Shown here piece by piece: positions 8,402 to 16,818 of a stretch of DNA of 28,937 nucleotides. A model generated the notes under the pieces. The model had not been told where the DNA came from and ran no database searches. It saw only the letters and a program-made list of their open reading frames with translations. Positions within the stretch are counted from its first letter, which is position 1, and each line of letters opens with the position of its first letter. Made by a program: the position numbers and the translations under genes. The stretch comes from Aquificaceae bacterium (GTDB lineage Bacteria > Aquificota > Aquificia > Aquificales > Aquificaceae): NCBI GenBank assembly GCA_015490215.1, contig WFYH01000096.1, positions 1 through 28,937 on the forward strand. The letters run 5' to 3'.

Positions 8402-9699
8402 CAGACGGTAGCCAAGTCTTTGGCTCCTACCACCTCCTCGGGGTGGGCTATCCTGCCCAGAATGGCGCTCGCCGCCACCACCGCAGGGTTGGCAAGGTAG
8501 GATTCGCTCTTGGGGTGCCCCATCCTTCCGGGGAAGTTTCTGTTGGAGGTGGAAATGCACCTTTCACCTTCCGCCAAAACTCCCATATGTCCACCCAAAC
8601 AGGGTCCGCAGGTGGAGGGGGAAACCACACAACCCGCCTCTATGAAGATGTCTATGAGACCTTCTTTCATAGCCTGTATGTAGACGTTCTTGGAGGCGGG
8701 TATGACTATGCACCTCACATAAGGGTGAACCTTTCTACCCTGCCTTAGAGCCTCTTTGAATACCTTGGCGGCGATTCTCAGGTCCTCAAGCCTTCCGTTG
8801 GTGCAGGATCCTATAAAGGCTTGATCAATATCTATGTGGGTGGACTCGGTCACAGGATGAACGTTGGAGGGAAGGTAGGGCCAAGCTACGAGAGGTTCAA
8901 TTTGACCTGCGTCCCACTCGTAAACGGAGTGGTATTCCGCATCGGGGTCAGACTGGTAAACCTTCCACTCCTTTTGTGCCCTTTGTTTTACATACTCTAT
9001 GGTTTTCTCATCGGGAGCTATTATCCCGCTCTTTCCTCCCGCCTCTATAGCCATGTTAGTTATGGTAAGCCTCTGCTCTATGGAAAGGTCCCTTATGGCT
9101 TCCCCCTCAAACTCCATCGCCCTGTAGAGTGCTCCGTCAACCCCTATCTGACCTATGGTGTAGAGGATAAGATCCTTTCCCATAACCCAAGGCTTCGTTT
9201 TTCCGTAGAAAATGAACTTCATGGACTCGGGAACCCTGAGCCATATCTCACCGGTAGCCATAGCATAGGCTATGTCCGTAGAACCTACGCCTGTGGCGAA
9301 GGCTCCTATGCCCCCGTAGGTGCACGTATGCGAATCCGCACCCACCACCAGATCGCCGGGAACCACTATTCCCCTTTCTGGAAGTATGGTGTGCTCTATA
9401 CCCTCTCCCTCTTCAAAGAACCACTTTATCTTATGCTTTTTGGCAAACTCTCTTACTATCTTTGCCTGCTCCGCAGACTTTATATCCTTTGCGGGAACGA
9501 AGTGGGAAAGAACCAAAGCTATCTTGTTAGGATCAAAGACCTTATCTATTCCGTATTTTTCAAGGATCTTTATAGCCAAGGGAGCGGTAACGTCGTTTGC
9601 CATCGCAAGGTCTATCTTGGCGGTGATCAGATCACCGGGTTTTACCTCCTTTTTTCCCGCATGGTCTGCAAGGATCTTTTCGGTGATGGTCATACCCAT
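8401..9699 (-). CDS. leuC: 3-isopropylmalate dehydratase large subunit
   Basis: Aconitase-family Fe-S enzyme subunit that, with LeuD, isomerises 2- to 3-isopropylmalate in leucine synthesis; 432 residues. The three [4Fe-4S] ligands are visible: C299 in [11 protein letters not shown] and C364/C367 in [19 protein letters not shown] at 121-130 and [10 protein letters not shown] at 385-394 are further family signatures. The size fits the single-domain-set HacA/LeuC type that pairs with a separate small subunit; homoaconitase or methylmalate dehydratase activity is possible and cannot be excluded. LeuD is not in the window. The start directly follows the ftsH stop with no gap, with AAGGAGGAGGT at 9707-9717 placed 7 bases upstream inside the last ftsH codons. 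An alternative start two codons later (9693) is possible. Confidence 0.93.
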   Translation of the reverse strand: MGMTITEKILADHAGKKEVKPGDLITAKIDLAMANDVTAPLAIKILEKYGIDKVFDPNKIALVLSHFVPAKDIKSAEQAKIVREFAKKHKIKWFFEEGEGIEHTILPERGIVVPGDLVVGADSHTCTYGGIGAFATGVGSTDIAYAMATGEIWLRVPESMKFIFYGKTKPWVMGKDLILYTIGQIGVDGALYRAMEFEGEAIRDLSIEQRLTITNMAIEAGGKSGIIAPDEKTIEYVKQRAQKEWKVYQSDPDAEYHSVYEWDAGQIEPLVAWPYLPSNVHPVTESTHIDIDQAFIGSCTNGRLEDLRIAAKVFKEALRQGRKVHPYVRCIVIPASKNVYIQAMKEGLIDIFIEAGCVVSPSTCGPCLGGHMGVLAEGERCISTSNRNFPGRMGHPKSESYLANPAVVAASAILGRIAHPEEVVGAKDLATV

Positions 9700-11592
9700 T
9701 CAAACGACCTCCTCCTTGGGTTTTTCTTCTTCAGTTTTTTCAAAGGTCTTGCCCTCTATCTTCTTACAACCGGTCTTAACCTCAACGCCGTAGAGTTTTA
9801 AGGTTTCCACAAACTCCTCACAGGTTATGGTTTCCTTCTCAAGGAGTTTCTTAACCACCGCCTTTAAAGGTTCCTTATACATTTCTACAGTCGCTTTAGC
9901 TTCTTCGTAAGCCTCCGTGAGGATCTTTTTAACCTCTTCGTCTATTTCCCTGAGAAGCTCTTCGCTAGTTTCTATCGTGTTGGTCATTGAACCGAGGAAG
10001 GGGTTAGCCATCTTCCTTATGGCTATGGGACCCACCTTTTCACTCATACCCCACATGGATACCATCCTGTAGGCAAGTTCGGTTGCTCTTTGGAGGTCGT
10101 TTTCCGCTCCGGTGGTTATACCCTCTTTACCGTAGAAGACTTCTTCCGCCGCCCTTCCTCCTAGCATAACGAGCAACCTGCTGTAAAGACTCTTCTTGTC
10201 GTAGATGTGTCTGTCGTCTATGGGCAGTTGCTGGGTAACTCCCAGAGCCATACCCCTCGGGATTATGGAAACCTTGTGAACGGGATCCGAACCTTCTGTC
10301 ATAAAGCCCATGAGGGCGTGTCCCGCCTCGTGGTAGGCGATCTTTTCCTTTTCTTCGGGTGAAATAGCCATACCCTTCCTTTCAAGACCCATGGTTATAC
10401 GGTCTATGGCTTCTTCCACCTCTTCCATGGAGATGATCTCTTTACCCTTCCTCGCGGCAAGTAGAGCTGCTTCATTGAGGAGGTTTTCAAGATCCGCACC
10501 GGTGAAGCCGGGGGTTGCCCTTGCCACAAGCTCAAGGTCAACATCGGGAGCGAGCTTCTTGTTCTTGGCGTGAACTTTGAGGATTTCGTATCTTCCCTTT
10601 ACATCGGGCTTGGGTATGAAGATCTGCCTGTCAAACCTTCCCGGTCTGAGCAGGGCGGGGTCAAGGATGTCAGGTCTGTTGGTGGCGGCTATCACTATTA
10701 TCCCTTCGGAAGTGTCAAAGCCGTCCATCTCAACGAGGAGCTGGTTAAGGGTCTGCTCCCTCTCGTCGTGACCTCCACCCAAGTTGAGGGCACCCCTCGT
10801 GCGCCCCACCGCATCTATCTCGTCTATGAAAACTATACAGGGAGCGTGCTTTTTGGCGGTGTCAAAGAGGTCCCTTACCCTTGCCGCACCAACACCTACG
10901 AACATCTCAACGAAATCCGAACCCGAGATGGATATGAAGGGAACATGAGCCTCTCCCGCTATAGCCTTGGCAAGAAGGGTCTTACCTACTCCCGGCTCCC
11001 CGTAAAGGAGAACGCCTTTGGGAGGTCTTCCACCGAGCTTTTGGAACTTTACGGGGTCCTTGAGATACTCAATTATCTCTTTAACCTCTTCCTTGACTTC
11101 GTCTATACCCGCCACGTCATCAAAGGTAACCTTGGGCTTTTCCTCTATGTAAACCTTCGCCCTGCTCTTTCCAAAGGAGAACGCCCTTCCCGGACCGCCT
11201 TGGGGACCTCCAGCGCTCATCTGCCTCATGAGCGCTATCCAGATGCCTATAAAGAGGAGTATGGGGAGCCACGAGATGAGCAGGTTTATGAGCCAACCCG
11301 TGCCTGCATCCCCCGTGTCTACCTCCACCCTTACACCCTTCTTTACCAGTTCGTCCACCACGTTGGAGCCGGGAGGGATGGCAGTCTCTATCCTCTGCCC
11401 GTCCTTGGTGACTGCTACTATTGTCCTTCCCTTTACCTGCGCATACTCAATCTTCCCTTCCTCAACGAGCTGAACGAGGCTGTTCAAGGGAACCTTGGTG
11501 GCAAGTTCGTGCCTTTGCTCAAATATGTTAAAGGCGACTATGGTGGCACCTATTATCAGCACCCATACGAAGAGGCTTTTAAACATCTGCAC
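9700..11592 (-). CDS. ftsH: ATP-dependent zinc metalloprotease FtsH
   Basis: Membrane-anchored hexameric AAA+ protease that degrades misfolded membrane proteins and regulators; 630 residues. Two membrane segments (about 7-24 and 102-122) flank a small periplasmic domain. The AAA+ module shows Walker A GEPGVGKT at 198-205, Walker B IVFIDE at 253-258 and the second region of homology [20 protein letters not shown]. The protease zinc site is HEAGH at 421-425 with the third ligand D499 in TGAENDL. The start chosen is GTG at 11592 because AAGGAGGT (11600-11607) is 7 bases upstream; an ATG at 11586 lies 13 bases from that site and would lose two residues. A 51-base gap separates it from tilS, the largest gap in this train, so a separate promoter there is possible. 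Confidence 0.98.
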   Translation of the reverse strand: MQMFKSLFVWVLIIGATIVAFNIFEQRHELATKVPLNSLVQLVEEGKIEYAQVKGRTIVAVTKDGQRIETAIPPGSNVVDELVKKGVRVEVDTGDAGTGWLINLLISWLPILLFIGIWIALMRQMSAGGPQGGPGRAFSFGKSRAKVYIEEKPKVTFDDVAGIDEVKEEVKEIIEYLKDPVKFQKLGGRPPKGVLLYGEPGVGKTLLAKAIAGEAHVPFISISGSDFVEMFVGVGAARVRDLFDTAKKHAPCIVFIDEIDAVGRTRGALNLGGGHDEREQTLNQLLVEMDGFDTSEGIIVIAATNRPDILDPALLRPGRFDRQIFIPKPDVKGRYEILKVHAKNKKLAPDVDLELVARATPGFTGADLENLLNEAALLAARKGKEIISMEEVEEAIDRITMGLERKGMAISPEEKEKIAYHEAGHALMGFMTEGSDPVHKVSIIPRGMALGVTQQLPIDDRHIYDKKSLYSRLLVMLGGRAAEEVFYGKEGITTGAENDLQRATELAYRMVSMWGMSEKVGPIAIRKMANPFLGSMTNTIETSEELLREIDEEVKKILTEAYEEAKATVEMYKEPLKAVVKKLLEKETITCEEFVETLKLYGVEVKTGCKKIEGKTFEKTEEEKPKEEVV

Positions 11593-11599
11593 CTTTCGG

Positions 11600-11607
11600 A
11601 CCTCCTT
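11600..11607 (-). promoter_or_regulatory. Strong ribosome binding site of ftsH
   Basis: AAGGAGGT on the minus strand, a near-perfect anti-16S match, 7 bases before GTG 11592 and 13 before ATG 11586. The spacing favours the GTG start. Confidence 0.7.
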
Positions 11608-11643
11608 AAAGCCCTGCGTGTCTTAGAAATAGAAGATAGTTAA

Positions 11644-12600
11644 TTACCTGTCCTTTTTCAAGCACAGGAGTTTCCCCTTCCTCACTACCCTGATGCCTCC
11701 TCCAAGCTCAGCCCGTCCCCCCTTCTCAAGGAGCTTTCTGATCTGCTCCAACTTGGAGAAGTTCTCTACACCGAAAAAATCCTTCAGCACCCTCCTCTGA
11801 AGGGCGGGGTGAAGCCCTTTAAGTTCCTCAACCCACAGGCACTCTTCACTTGCCTTTGCCTTCTCTAAAGCCTTCAAAGCAAGCCCCTTCATGTAGAGGT
11901 GTTCCTCTTTGAGGACCGTGCGCATTCTCAGGACGGTTTCCTCAAGGTTAGGATTTACCTCTTTCAAGATGGGGATTACCGTATGCCTGAGCCTGTTTCT
12001 GTAAAAGCTCTGATCCCTGTTGCTTTCGTCCTCAACCCAGCGCAGTCCGCACGCCTTTGCAAAGTCTTCTATCTCCTTTCTGGTAGCCCTGTAGAGGGGT
12101 CGGACTATGTCATTCTCTTTCGGGTCAAACCCTATAAGCCCCTCAAGACCAGCACCTCTTGTGAGCCATATAAGAACAGTTTCCACAAGGTCGTTCAGAT
12201 GGTGTGCGGTGGCTATAAGGTCAAAGCCTTCCTCTTCTTTGACGCTTCTTAAAAATCTGTATCTCAGTTCCCTTGCGGTCTCTTCAAGGTTTGTTCCCCT
12301 TTCCTTTGCTATCTTTGCTACTTCTTTGCTTCCTACGAATATCTTCAGGTTCCTCTCCTCGGCGAAGTTTTTGCAAAACTCTTCATCCCTGTCGGAAGTA
12401 GGTCTTAGCTTGTGGTTAAAGTGAGCTAAGGCTATATCCTTCAGTCTTAGAAAATCCTTCAGCTCAAGGAGTGCCACCGTCAGGGTTACCGAGTCCACAC
12501 CCCCGGAGAAGGCTACGAGGAGCCTTGCGCCTCTCGGAATTATCCCCTCCTCCCTTTGGAGTCTTATTATCTTTCTAATGAGCCTGCTTTTCTCCTTCAT
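11644..12600 (-). CDS. tilS: tRNA(Ile)-lysidine synthetase
   Basis: Converts C34 of the CAU-anticodon tRNA-Ile to lysidine so that it reads AUA, using ATP and lysine. This is notable in a genome that uses AUA heavily. The PP-loop signature FSGGVDS is at residues 31-37 of the 318-residue product starting at ATG 12600, followed by HFNHKLR, ATAHHLNDLVETVLIWLTRG and the RNRLRH segment typical of TilS; the C-terminal domain is short. The frame is open for ten more codons upstream (to 12630), but those codons lie inside the psiE-like gene; the 12600 start leaves the usual ~30 residues before the PP loop and still overlaps that gene by 26 bases. AGAAGG directly abuts the ATG, so spacing is poor and the exact start is not certain. 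Confidence 0.95.
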   Translation of the reverse strand: MKEKSRLIRKIIRLQREEGIIPRGARLLVAFSGGVDSVTLTVALLELKDFLRLKDIALAHFNHKLRPTSDRDEEFCKNFAEERNLKIFVGSKEVAKIAKERGTNLEETARELRYRFLRSVKEEEGFDLIATAHHLNDLVETVLIWLTRGAGLEGLIGFDPKENDIVRPLYRATRKEIEDFAKACGLRWVEDESNRDQSFYRNRLRHTVIPILKEVNPNLEETVLRMRTVLKEEHLYMKGLALKALEKAKASEECLWVEELKGLHPALQRRVLKDFFGVENFSKLEQIRKLLEKGGRAELGGGIRVVRKGKLLCLKKDR

Positions 12601-13075
12601 CCTTCTTTCTGGTAAAGCGCATAAGCTCAATCCAGCTCCTTTCCATCAGAACGTAGGTCACTCCGAGGGAGATGAGAAGAACCGCATAGCCTATCAAGTC
12701 CTTGTAGGAGAAGCGGTGTTCAAACATGGCTATGACTATCTCCCTGACCACGAAGACTATACCCGCCTCAAGCATCTGTCTCTTCCTTATACGCTTGTAT
12801 TCAATAACATCAAGGAACACCCTGAAGAGTTCTATAAGGACGAAGAAGTTGAGGATGTTCTTTATAAGGAGCTTAAAAGCCTTTTCGTGCCCCTCGGTCA
12901 GCCCCCCTTCTGCAAAGTGGGAGGCAAAGAGCCTCAGGTCGTAGAGAATTATCCCCACGGCTATTATGAGGGTAAGGATTATTATGGGAACCGTGACTAT
13001 CACCAAGAGGTTGACGAAGGAATTGTAGAGCTTTAGAGCCTTTTGGGAAAACTCCTCGGAGAATAAGAACTTCAT
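12575..13075 (-). CDS. PsiE-like four-helix membrane protein
   Basis: Small integral membrane protein of 166 residues with four hydrophobic segments (about 18-46, 72-88, 103-116 and 124-141). The layout, the charged loop EYKRIRKRQ and the helix-turn pattern VREIVIAMFEHRFSYKDLIGYAV match the PsiE (phosphate-starvation-inducible E) family, slightly longer than E. coli PsiE (136 residues). The function of the family is unknown; it was named for its regulation in E. coli, and no Pho box is visible here. Its start overlaps the hldD stop by 4 bases (ATGA) and its end overlaps tilS by 26, so expression is tied to its neighbours rather than to an own promoter. The family call rests on reading similarity by eye. 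Confidence 0.72.
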   Translation of the reverse strand: MKFLFSEEFSQKALKLYNSFVNLLVIVTVPIIILTLIIAVGIILYDLRLFASHFAEGGLTEGHEKAFKLLIKNILNFFVLIELFRVFLDVIEYKRIRKRQMLEAGIVFVVREIVIAMFEHRFSYKDLIGYAVLLISLGVTYVLMERSWIELMRFTRKKDEGEKQAH

Positions 13076-13995
13076 GATCCCTTTATGTAGCCTATGTAAT
13101 CCTCTATACCTTCCTCAAGGGAGTATTCGGGGTTGTAACCGAGCTTCTCCCGAGCCTTCGTTATGTCCGCCTGAGTAAACTCTTGGTAAAAGTCATAGGG
13201 GCAGTCAAAGTATTCGGTTTCAAGGTTAGTTCCCAAGATCCTGTTCAGGATCTCTATTATCTCGTTGAAACTTCTTGCCCTTCCTGTGGCTATGTTGAAG
13301 ATACCGCTTACGTCCTTTTCAAGGGCAAGGAGGTTTGCCTTTACCACATCCTTTATATAGACGAAGTCCCTCTTTTGCTCCCCCCACTTGAAGATCCTCG
13401 GCTTTTGCCCTTTCATCATCTTAACCGCAAGCTGGTAAATCATGCTGGCGGACTTTCCCTTATAGGACTCCCTCGGTCCGTAAACGTTAAAGTATCTGAA
13501 ACCCACTATCTTCATTTCGGGATACCTTTCCATATAGTCCATGGCTATATGGTCCATCATCAGCTTGGAAAAGCCATATACGTTCTCGGGGGTAAGCCCC
13601 TCTTCCTCCCTCATGGGTGGAGGACTGTTTCCGTATACCCCTGCGGAGGAGGCGTATATAACCTTTGCGTTCCACTCAAGGGCAGCGTCTAAAAGGTAGC
13701 GGAAGCTGTCCGCATTGACCTTCATCATAAGCTTTTGATCCATCACCGTGGTATCGGTTATAGCCGCCTTGTGGAAGATCACATCAAAGGCAAAGTTTTC
13801 CCTAAGATACCTCCACAGCTCGGGATCCTCTATATTCCCCGTTACGACCTGCCCCTTAAAACCTATCAGGTTCTTAAAGTGTCCCGAGGAGAAATTATCA
13901 AGGACGTATATCTTTGCCTCTGGATACATCTCTTGCAGGGCAAAAGCAACGTTTGAGCCTATAAAACCTGCCCCGCCTGTTACAAGAACCCTCAT
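13072..13995 (-). CDS. hldD: ADP-L-glycero-D-manno-heptose 6-epimerase
   Basis: NAD(P)-binding short-chain dehydrogenase-type epimerase that makes the heptose precursor of the lipopolysaccharide inner core, which fits a diderm cell. Rossmann motif GGAGFIGS at residues 7-14; catalytic S116/S117 region and Y140-x3-K144 (VYGFSK). FRYFNVYGPRE, KRDFVYIKDVVKANL and FYQEFTQADITKAREKLGY are specific to HldD/RfaD rather than to UDP-glucose epimerases. Length 307, normal. The start overlaps the rimO stop by 4 bases and the end overlaps the psiE-like gene by 4. The other heptose genes (hldE, gmhA, gmhB) are not in the window. Confidence 0.9.
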   Translation of the reverse strand: MRVLVTGGAGFIGSNVAFALQEMYPEAKIYVLDNFSSGHFKNLIGFKGQVVTGNIEDPELWRYLRENFAFDVIFHKAAITDTTVMDQKLMMKVNADSFRYLLDAALEWNAKVIYASSAGVYGNSPPPMREEEGLTPENVYGFSKLMMDHIAMDYMERYPEMKIVGFRYFNVYGPRESYKGKSASMIYQLAVKMMKGQKPRIFKWGEQKRDFVYIKDVVKANLLALEKDVSGIFNIATGRARSFNEIIEILNRILGTNLETEYFDCPYDFYQEFTQADITKAREKLGYNPEYSLEEGIEDYIGYIKGS

Positions 13996-15263
13996 TCTGT
14001 AAGCCTTCCTCCTAGGTCGTAGTCTGTGGATTGGTTTATCTCAACCTCAACCATCTCACCGGGGGTGAGAATTCTTTCCTCCGTTTCTATATAAACCAGC
14101 CCATCCACCTCGGGGGCGTGCAGGTAGGACCTGCCCACGGGAACAAAGGAAAACTCTTCCGAATATCCGTCCACAAGGACTTTTAGCTTCCTTCCTATCA
14201 GGGATCTGTTCCTTCGGGCTGTCACTGCGGTTTGGGCTTCCATGATCAGCCTTTTCCTCTCTTCCTTTTCCTCTTCCGAAATAGGATCCCCCAAAGGGTA
14301 GGCGTGGGTTCCCTCCTCCCTTGAGTAGGTAAATACACCCGCCCACCAAAAGTGACCCTCTTCAACGAACCTCAGAAGCTTTTCAAACTCTTCCCTGCCC
14401 TCTTCGGGATAGCCCACTATGAAGGTGGTTCTGAGAACTGCATCGGGGATCACCCTGTAAATCTTTTCTATCAGGTCCCTTACAAACCTTTCGTTGTAGC
14501 CCCTTCTCATACTTTCCAAAACCTTGTCATCTACGTGCTGGAGAGGGATATCAAAATAGGGAACTACCTTCTCCGAATCTCTCACGAAGAAAAGCAGATC
14601 CTCGGACACCTCGGTGGGGTAAAGGTAGAGGAGCCTTATCCACTCTATACCCTCTATTCTCTCAAGTTCTCTAAGAAGGTCCACAAGTTTGTTTGTGCGG
14701 TATAGATCCCTACCGTAATAGGAGGTATCCTGAGACACCACGCAAAGCTCCTTTACACCCGCTTCTGCAAGATATTTAGCCTCTTTAATAACCTCTTCCA
14801 TAGGTTTGGATACATGCCTTCCCCTTATGCGGGGTATGGCGCAAAAGGAACACAGCCTGTTGCAACCCTCCGCTATCTTCAGGTAAGCAAAGGACTTTGG
14901 GGTGGTCAAAACCCTTTGGGTTCCGTTTTCGGTTTTGAGCCCCAAGTAGTCCGCTATTTGATCCCAACTTTGGGCGGGGAAGAACCTCTCCACCTCCGGG
15001 ATTTCCTTTTCAAGGATCTCTTTGTATCTTTCCACGAGGCATCCCATGACGATGACACGCTTTGCCCTCTCGGTGGCATCAAGGATAGTCTCTATGGATT
15101 CTCTCTTGGCATCCTCTATAAAACCGCAGGTGTTTACGATAACGCAGTCCGCCTCTTCAAGGTCGTCGGTAAACTCCGCCCCGCCGTCCTTTAACTTTCC
15201 GAGCAAAACTTCGGAGTCCACAAGGTTTTTCGCACAGCCCAAGCTTATAAGGGCTATCTTCAT
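13992..15263 (-). CDS. rimO: Ribosomal protein S12 methylthiotransferase RimO
   Basis: Radical-SAM enzyme with two [4Fe-4S] clusters that methylthiolates the conserved Asp of ribosomal protein S12; 423 residues. The N-terminal UPF0004 domain carries the auxiliary-cluster cysteines C10, C46 and C75, beginning MKIALISLGCAKNLVDSE. The radical-SAM triad is C134, C138 and C141 (EGCNRLCSFCAIPRIRGRH). A C-terminal TRAM domain covers about residues 355-420. The first-domain signature SLGCAKNLVDSE separates RimO from the tRNA enzyme MiaB. It overlaps yajC and hldD by 4 bases each. Confidence 0.97.
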   Translation of the reverse strand: MKIALISLGCAKNLVDSEVLLGKLKDGGAEFTDDLEEADCVIVNTCGFIEDAKRESIETILDATERAKRVIVMGCLVERYKEILEKEIPEVERFFPAQSWDQIADYLGLKTENGTQRVLTTPKSFAYLKIAEGCNRLCSFCAIPRIRGRHVSKPMEEVIKEAKYLAEAGVKELCVVSQDTSYYGRDLYRTNKLVDLLRELERIEGIEWIRLLYLYPTEVSEDLLFFVRDSEKVVPYFDIPLQHVDDKVLESMRRGYNERFVRDLIEKIYRVIPDAVLRTTFIVGYPEEGREEFEKLLRFVEEGHFWWAGVFTYSREEGTHAYPLGDPISEEEKEERKRLIMEAQTAVTARRNRSLIGRKLKVLVDGYSEEFSFVPVGRSYLHAPEVDGLVYIETEERILTPGEMVEVEINQSTDYDLGGRLTE

Positions 15264-15589
15264 GACTCTTGCTTTTTCTTCTCGTATTCGGGCTGGTAAG
15301 CCATTATGGCTTCCTTGGAAAAGGTTATCTTGGTGGTGCTGTCCACCTTAAGGGTCACGGTTCGCTCCCCTATTTCGGTCACGGTTCCCCATATACCCGA
15401 GGTGGTTATTACCTTGTCACCCTTTTTGAGGCTCTCTATAAACTTTCTGTGCCTTTCCCTCCTTTTGCGCTCGGGTCTTATTATGAGGAAGTAGAAGATG
15501 AGGAATATCCCTATGAGGAAGATGAACTGGAAGAGTATGGCTCCCGTCGGATCGTGACCTTTGGCTTGAGCGAAAGCTATGTCTATCAT
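15260..15589 (-). CDS. yajC: Preprotein translocase accessory subunit YajC
   Basis: Small single-pass inner-membrane protein that associates with SecDF-SecYEG; 109 residues. A hydrophobic helix at about 18-37 is followed by the family signature FLIIRPERKRRERHR and then the beta-rich cytosolic part with KGDKVITTSGIWGTV. GGAGGAG lies about 8 bases upstream of the ATG. It is the first gene of the leftward train; secD and secF, often found next to it, are absent here and rimO follows with a 4-base overlap. Confidence 0.95.
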   Translation of the reverse strand: MIDIAFAQAKGHDPTGAILFQFIFLIGIFLIFYFLIIRPERKRRERHRKFIESLKKGDKVITTSGIWGTVTEIGERTVTLKVDSTTKITFSKEAIMAYQPEYEKKKQES

Positions 15590-15603
15590 CCTTAAGCTCC
15601 TCC

Positions 15604-15634
15604 ATTAACTTGGGTTAAAATATCATACACGAAA
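15604..15634. promoter_or_regulatory. Divergent promoter region, yajC / tRNA-Ala
   Basis: The AT-rich core at 15613-15627 must serve both the tRNA gene (plus) and yajC (minus). TATCAT at 15621-15626 is a candidate -10 for the tRNA, 9 bases before its first base; read on the other strand, TATGAT at 15627-15622 is a candidate -10 for yajC. No good -35 was seen for either. The assignment is by position and weak consensus only. Confidence 0.35.
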
Positions 15635-15708
15635 GGGGACGTAGCTCAGTCTGGGAGAGCGCCGGCATCGCAAGCCGGAGGTCGGGGGTTCAAATCCCCT
15701 CGTCTCCA
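15635..15708 (+). tRNA. tRNA-Ala (anticodon CGC)
   Basis: A complete cloverleaf of 74 bases. Acceptor stem GGGGACG (15635-15641) pairs with CGTCTCC (15701-15707), including the G3:U70 wobble that is the identity mark of alanine tRNA, and discriminator A73 is at 15708. D-arm GCTC...GAGC. Anticodon stem CCGGC (15662-15666) and GCCGG (15674-15678) with loop ATCGCAA, so the anticodon is CGC and reads GCG. T-arm GGGGG/CCCCT with loop TTCAAAT. The 3' CCA is not encoded. No terminator hairpin follows; the next ATG is 12 bases downstream. Confidence 0.97.
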
Positions 15709-15719
15709 CTTTTCAAACC

Positions 15720-15896
15720 ATGCAGGGAGAAATCGTTCTTGAAATTAACGGTAAACCTGTTCGCCTGAAGGAATTCCCCAAAAGGGCACTTATGGGAACT
15801 GTGGTAGGTTTTATAAAGAGTCTCAACTTAGATGAAGAACCCGAGGAGATAACCATAAAGATAAAGCTGAATGGAAAGGATAGAGGAAGTTCTTGA
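15720..15896 (+). CDS. Small conserved-looking protein of unknown function, 58 residues
   Basis: Open frame starting MQGEIVLEINGKPVRLKEF, rich in Ile, Lys and Glu like the neighbouring real proteins, with a predicted strand-strand-helix-strand pattern (IVLEI, PVRL, a helix around LMGTVVGFIKSL, then EITIKIKL). I do not recognise the family; the alternation is vaguely ubiquitin- or S4-like but I make no such call. It fills the space between the tRNA and rluD, and its 3' end overlaps rluD by 26 bases. No Shine-Dalgarno site precedes its ATG, which lies 12 bases after the tRNA end. Position and composition support a real gene. Confidence 0.6.
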   Translation: MQGEIVLEINGKPVRLKEFPKRALMGTVVGFIKSLNLDEEPEEITIKIKLNGKDRGSS

Positions 15897-16818
15897 ATTC
15901 ACCGCAAACTCTCCCGCAAGGCTGGATCAGTTCCTCAGCACCTCCTACGGGGAGTTCTCAAGAACTTACATAAAAAAGCTTATAAAGGAAGGTTACGTCT
16001 TTGTAAACGGCGAAAAGGTTACCAAACCCTCCAAGCGCCTGAAGGAGGGCGATAGGGTAACCTTCTTCGTGCCCAAGCCCGAACCTGTAGAGATAAAACC
16101 GGAGAATATACCCATCAGGATAATCCACGAGGACGAACACTTGGCGGTTATAGAAAAGCCCTGCGGTTTGGTGGTTCACCCCTCACCGGGCTACACCTCC
16201 GGAACCCTTGTGAACGCCTTGCTCTACCATCTTAAAAGTCTTTCTTCCATTGGAGGCGTTGAGAGGCCGGGTATAGTCCACCGCCTTGACAGGGGCACAG
16301 CCGGAATAATGGTGGTGGCAAAGACAGACGTCGCCCACCGTGAGCTTACACGTCAGTTTTCCGAAAGGAGGGTAGACAAATACTACAAGGCTCTCGTAAT
16401 GGGTTTGGTAAAGGAAGACCACGGACTGATAGACGCTCCTATAGGGAGGCACCCCTTTCAAAGGAAAAAGTTTTCCGTCTTTTCTGCCTCTCCAAAACCC
16501 GCCAAGACGGAGTTTTGGATCCTAAAGAGGTTTGAAAACTACCGAGTAACCCTACTTAAAGTGAAAATATACACGGGCAGGACCCACCAGATACGGGTTC
16601 ACCTTTCTTCCATGGGCTACCCCGTGCTGGGAGATGAAACCTACGGGTTTAAAAGAAGCTCGATTCCAAAGGAGCTTTTAGATCTTATGGGCAACTGCCA
16701 TATGTTGGTGGCGTATAAACTCTCCTTTTGCCACCCCATCAGCGGAGAGCGGTTGGAGTTTGAGATAAAAGACCCAAGTCCCTTTAGGGAGGTATTGGAG
16801 TTTTTGGAAACTTCATAG
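15871..16818 (+). CDS. rluD: 23S rRNA pseudouridine synthase, RluD family
   Basis: Isomerises specific uridines to pseudouridine, most likely in 23S rRNA; 315 residues. An N-terminal S4 RNA-binding domain (about 15-68: ARLDQFLSTSYGEFSRTYIKK, VNGEKV) precedes the catalytic domain, where D140 in the motif HRLDRGTAGIMVVAK is the nucleophile. The GRTHQIRVHL segment near residue 240 completes the family signature. RluD, RluC and RluA-type enzymes share these motifs; the S4 domain and length favour RluD. The ATG sits inside the upstream 58-residue frame and has only a weak ribosome site, so coupling is likely. Its last 6 bases overlap the convergent glycosyltransferase gene. Confidence 0.92.
   Translation: MERIEEVLEFTANSPARLDQFLSTSYGEFSRTYIKKLIKEGYVFVNGEKVTKPSKRLKEGDRVTFFVPKPEPVEIKPENIPIRIIHEDEHLAVIEKPCGLVVHPSPGYTSGTLVNALLYHLKSLSSIGGVERPGIVHRLDRGTAGIMVVAKTDVAHRELTRQFSERRVDKYYKALVMGLVKEDHGLIDAPIGRHPFQRKKFSVFSASPKPAKTEFWILKRFENYRVTLLKVKIYTGRTHQIRVHLSSMGYPVLGDETYGFKRSSIPKELLDLMGNCHMLVAYKLSFCHPISGERLEFEIKDPSPFREVLEFLETS

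Noticed and set aside
8402..8560. Upstream extension of the NifA-like gene by 53 codons
   Set aside because: The added residues are Gly/Arg/Pro/Cys-rich, overlap leuC out of frame and match nothing; the GAF homology starts after the ATG at 8401, which overlaps the leuC stop.
8821..9801. 326-codon open frame on the plus strand opposite leuC
   Set aside because: It mirrors leuC, which has three Fe-S cysteines and full family length; the antisense product is Tyr/Leu/Gly-rich with no recognisable motif. The long frame follows from codon bias in leuC.
10570..11643. 357-codon open frame on the plus strand opposite ftsH
   Set aside because: Same reason: ftsH is intact on the other strand and the antisense translation is Tyr/Gly/Pro-rich without domain signals.
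12601..12630. Ten-codon upstream extension of tilS
   Set aside because: It lies wholly within the psiE-like gene and adds residues before the usual TilS start; ATG 12600 gives the normal distance to the PP loop.
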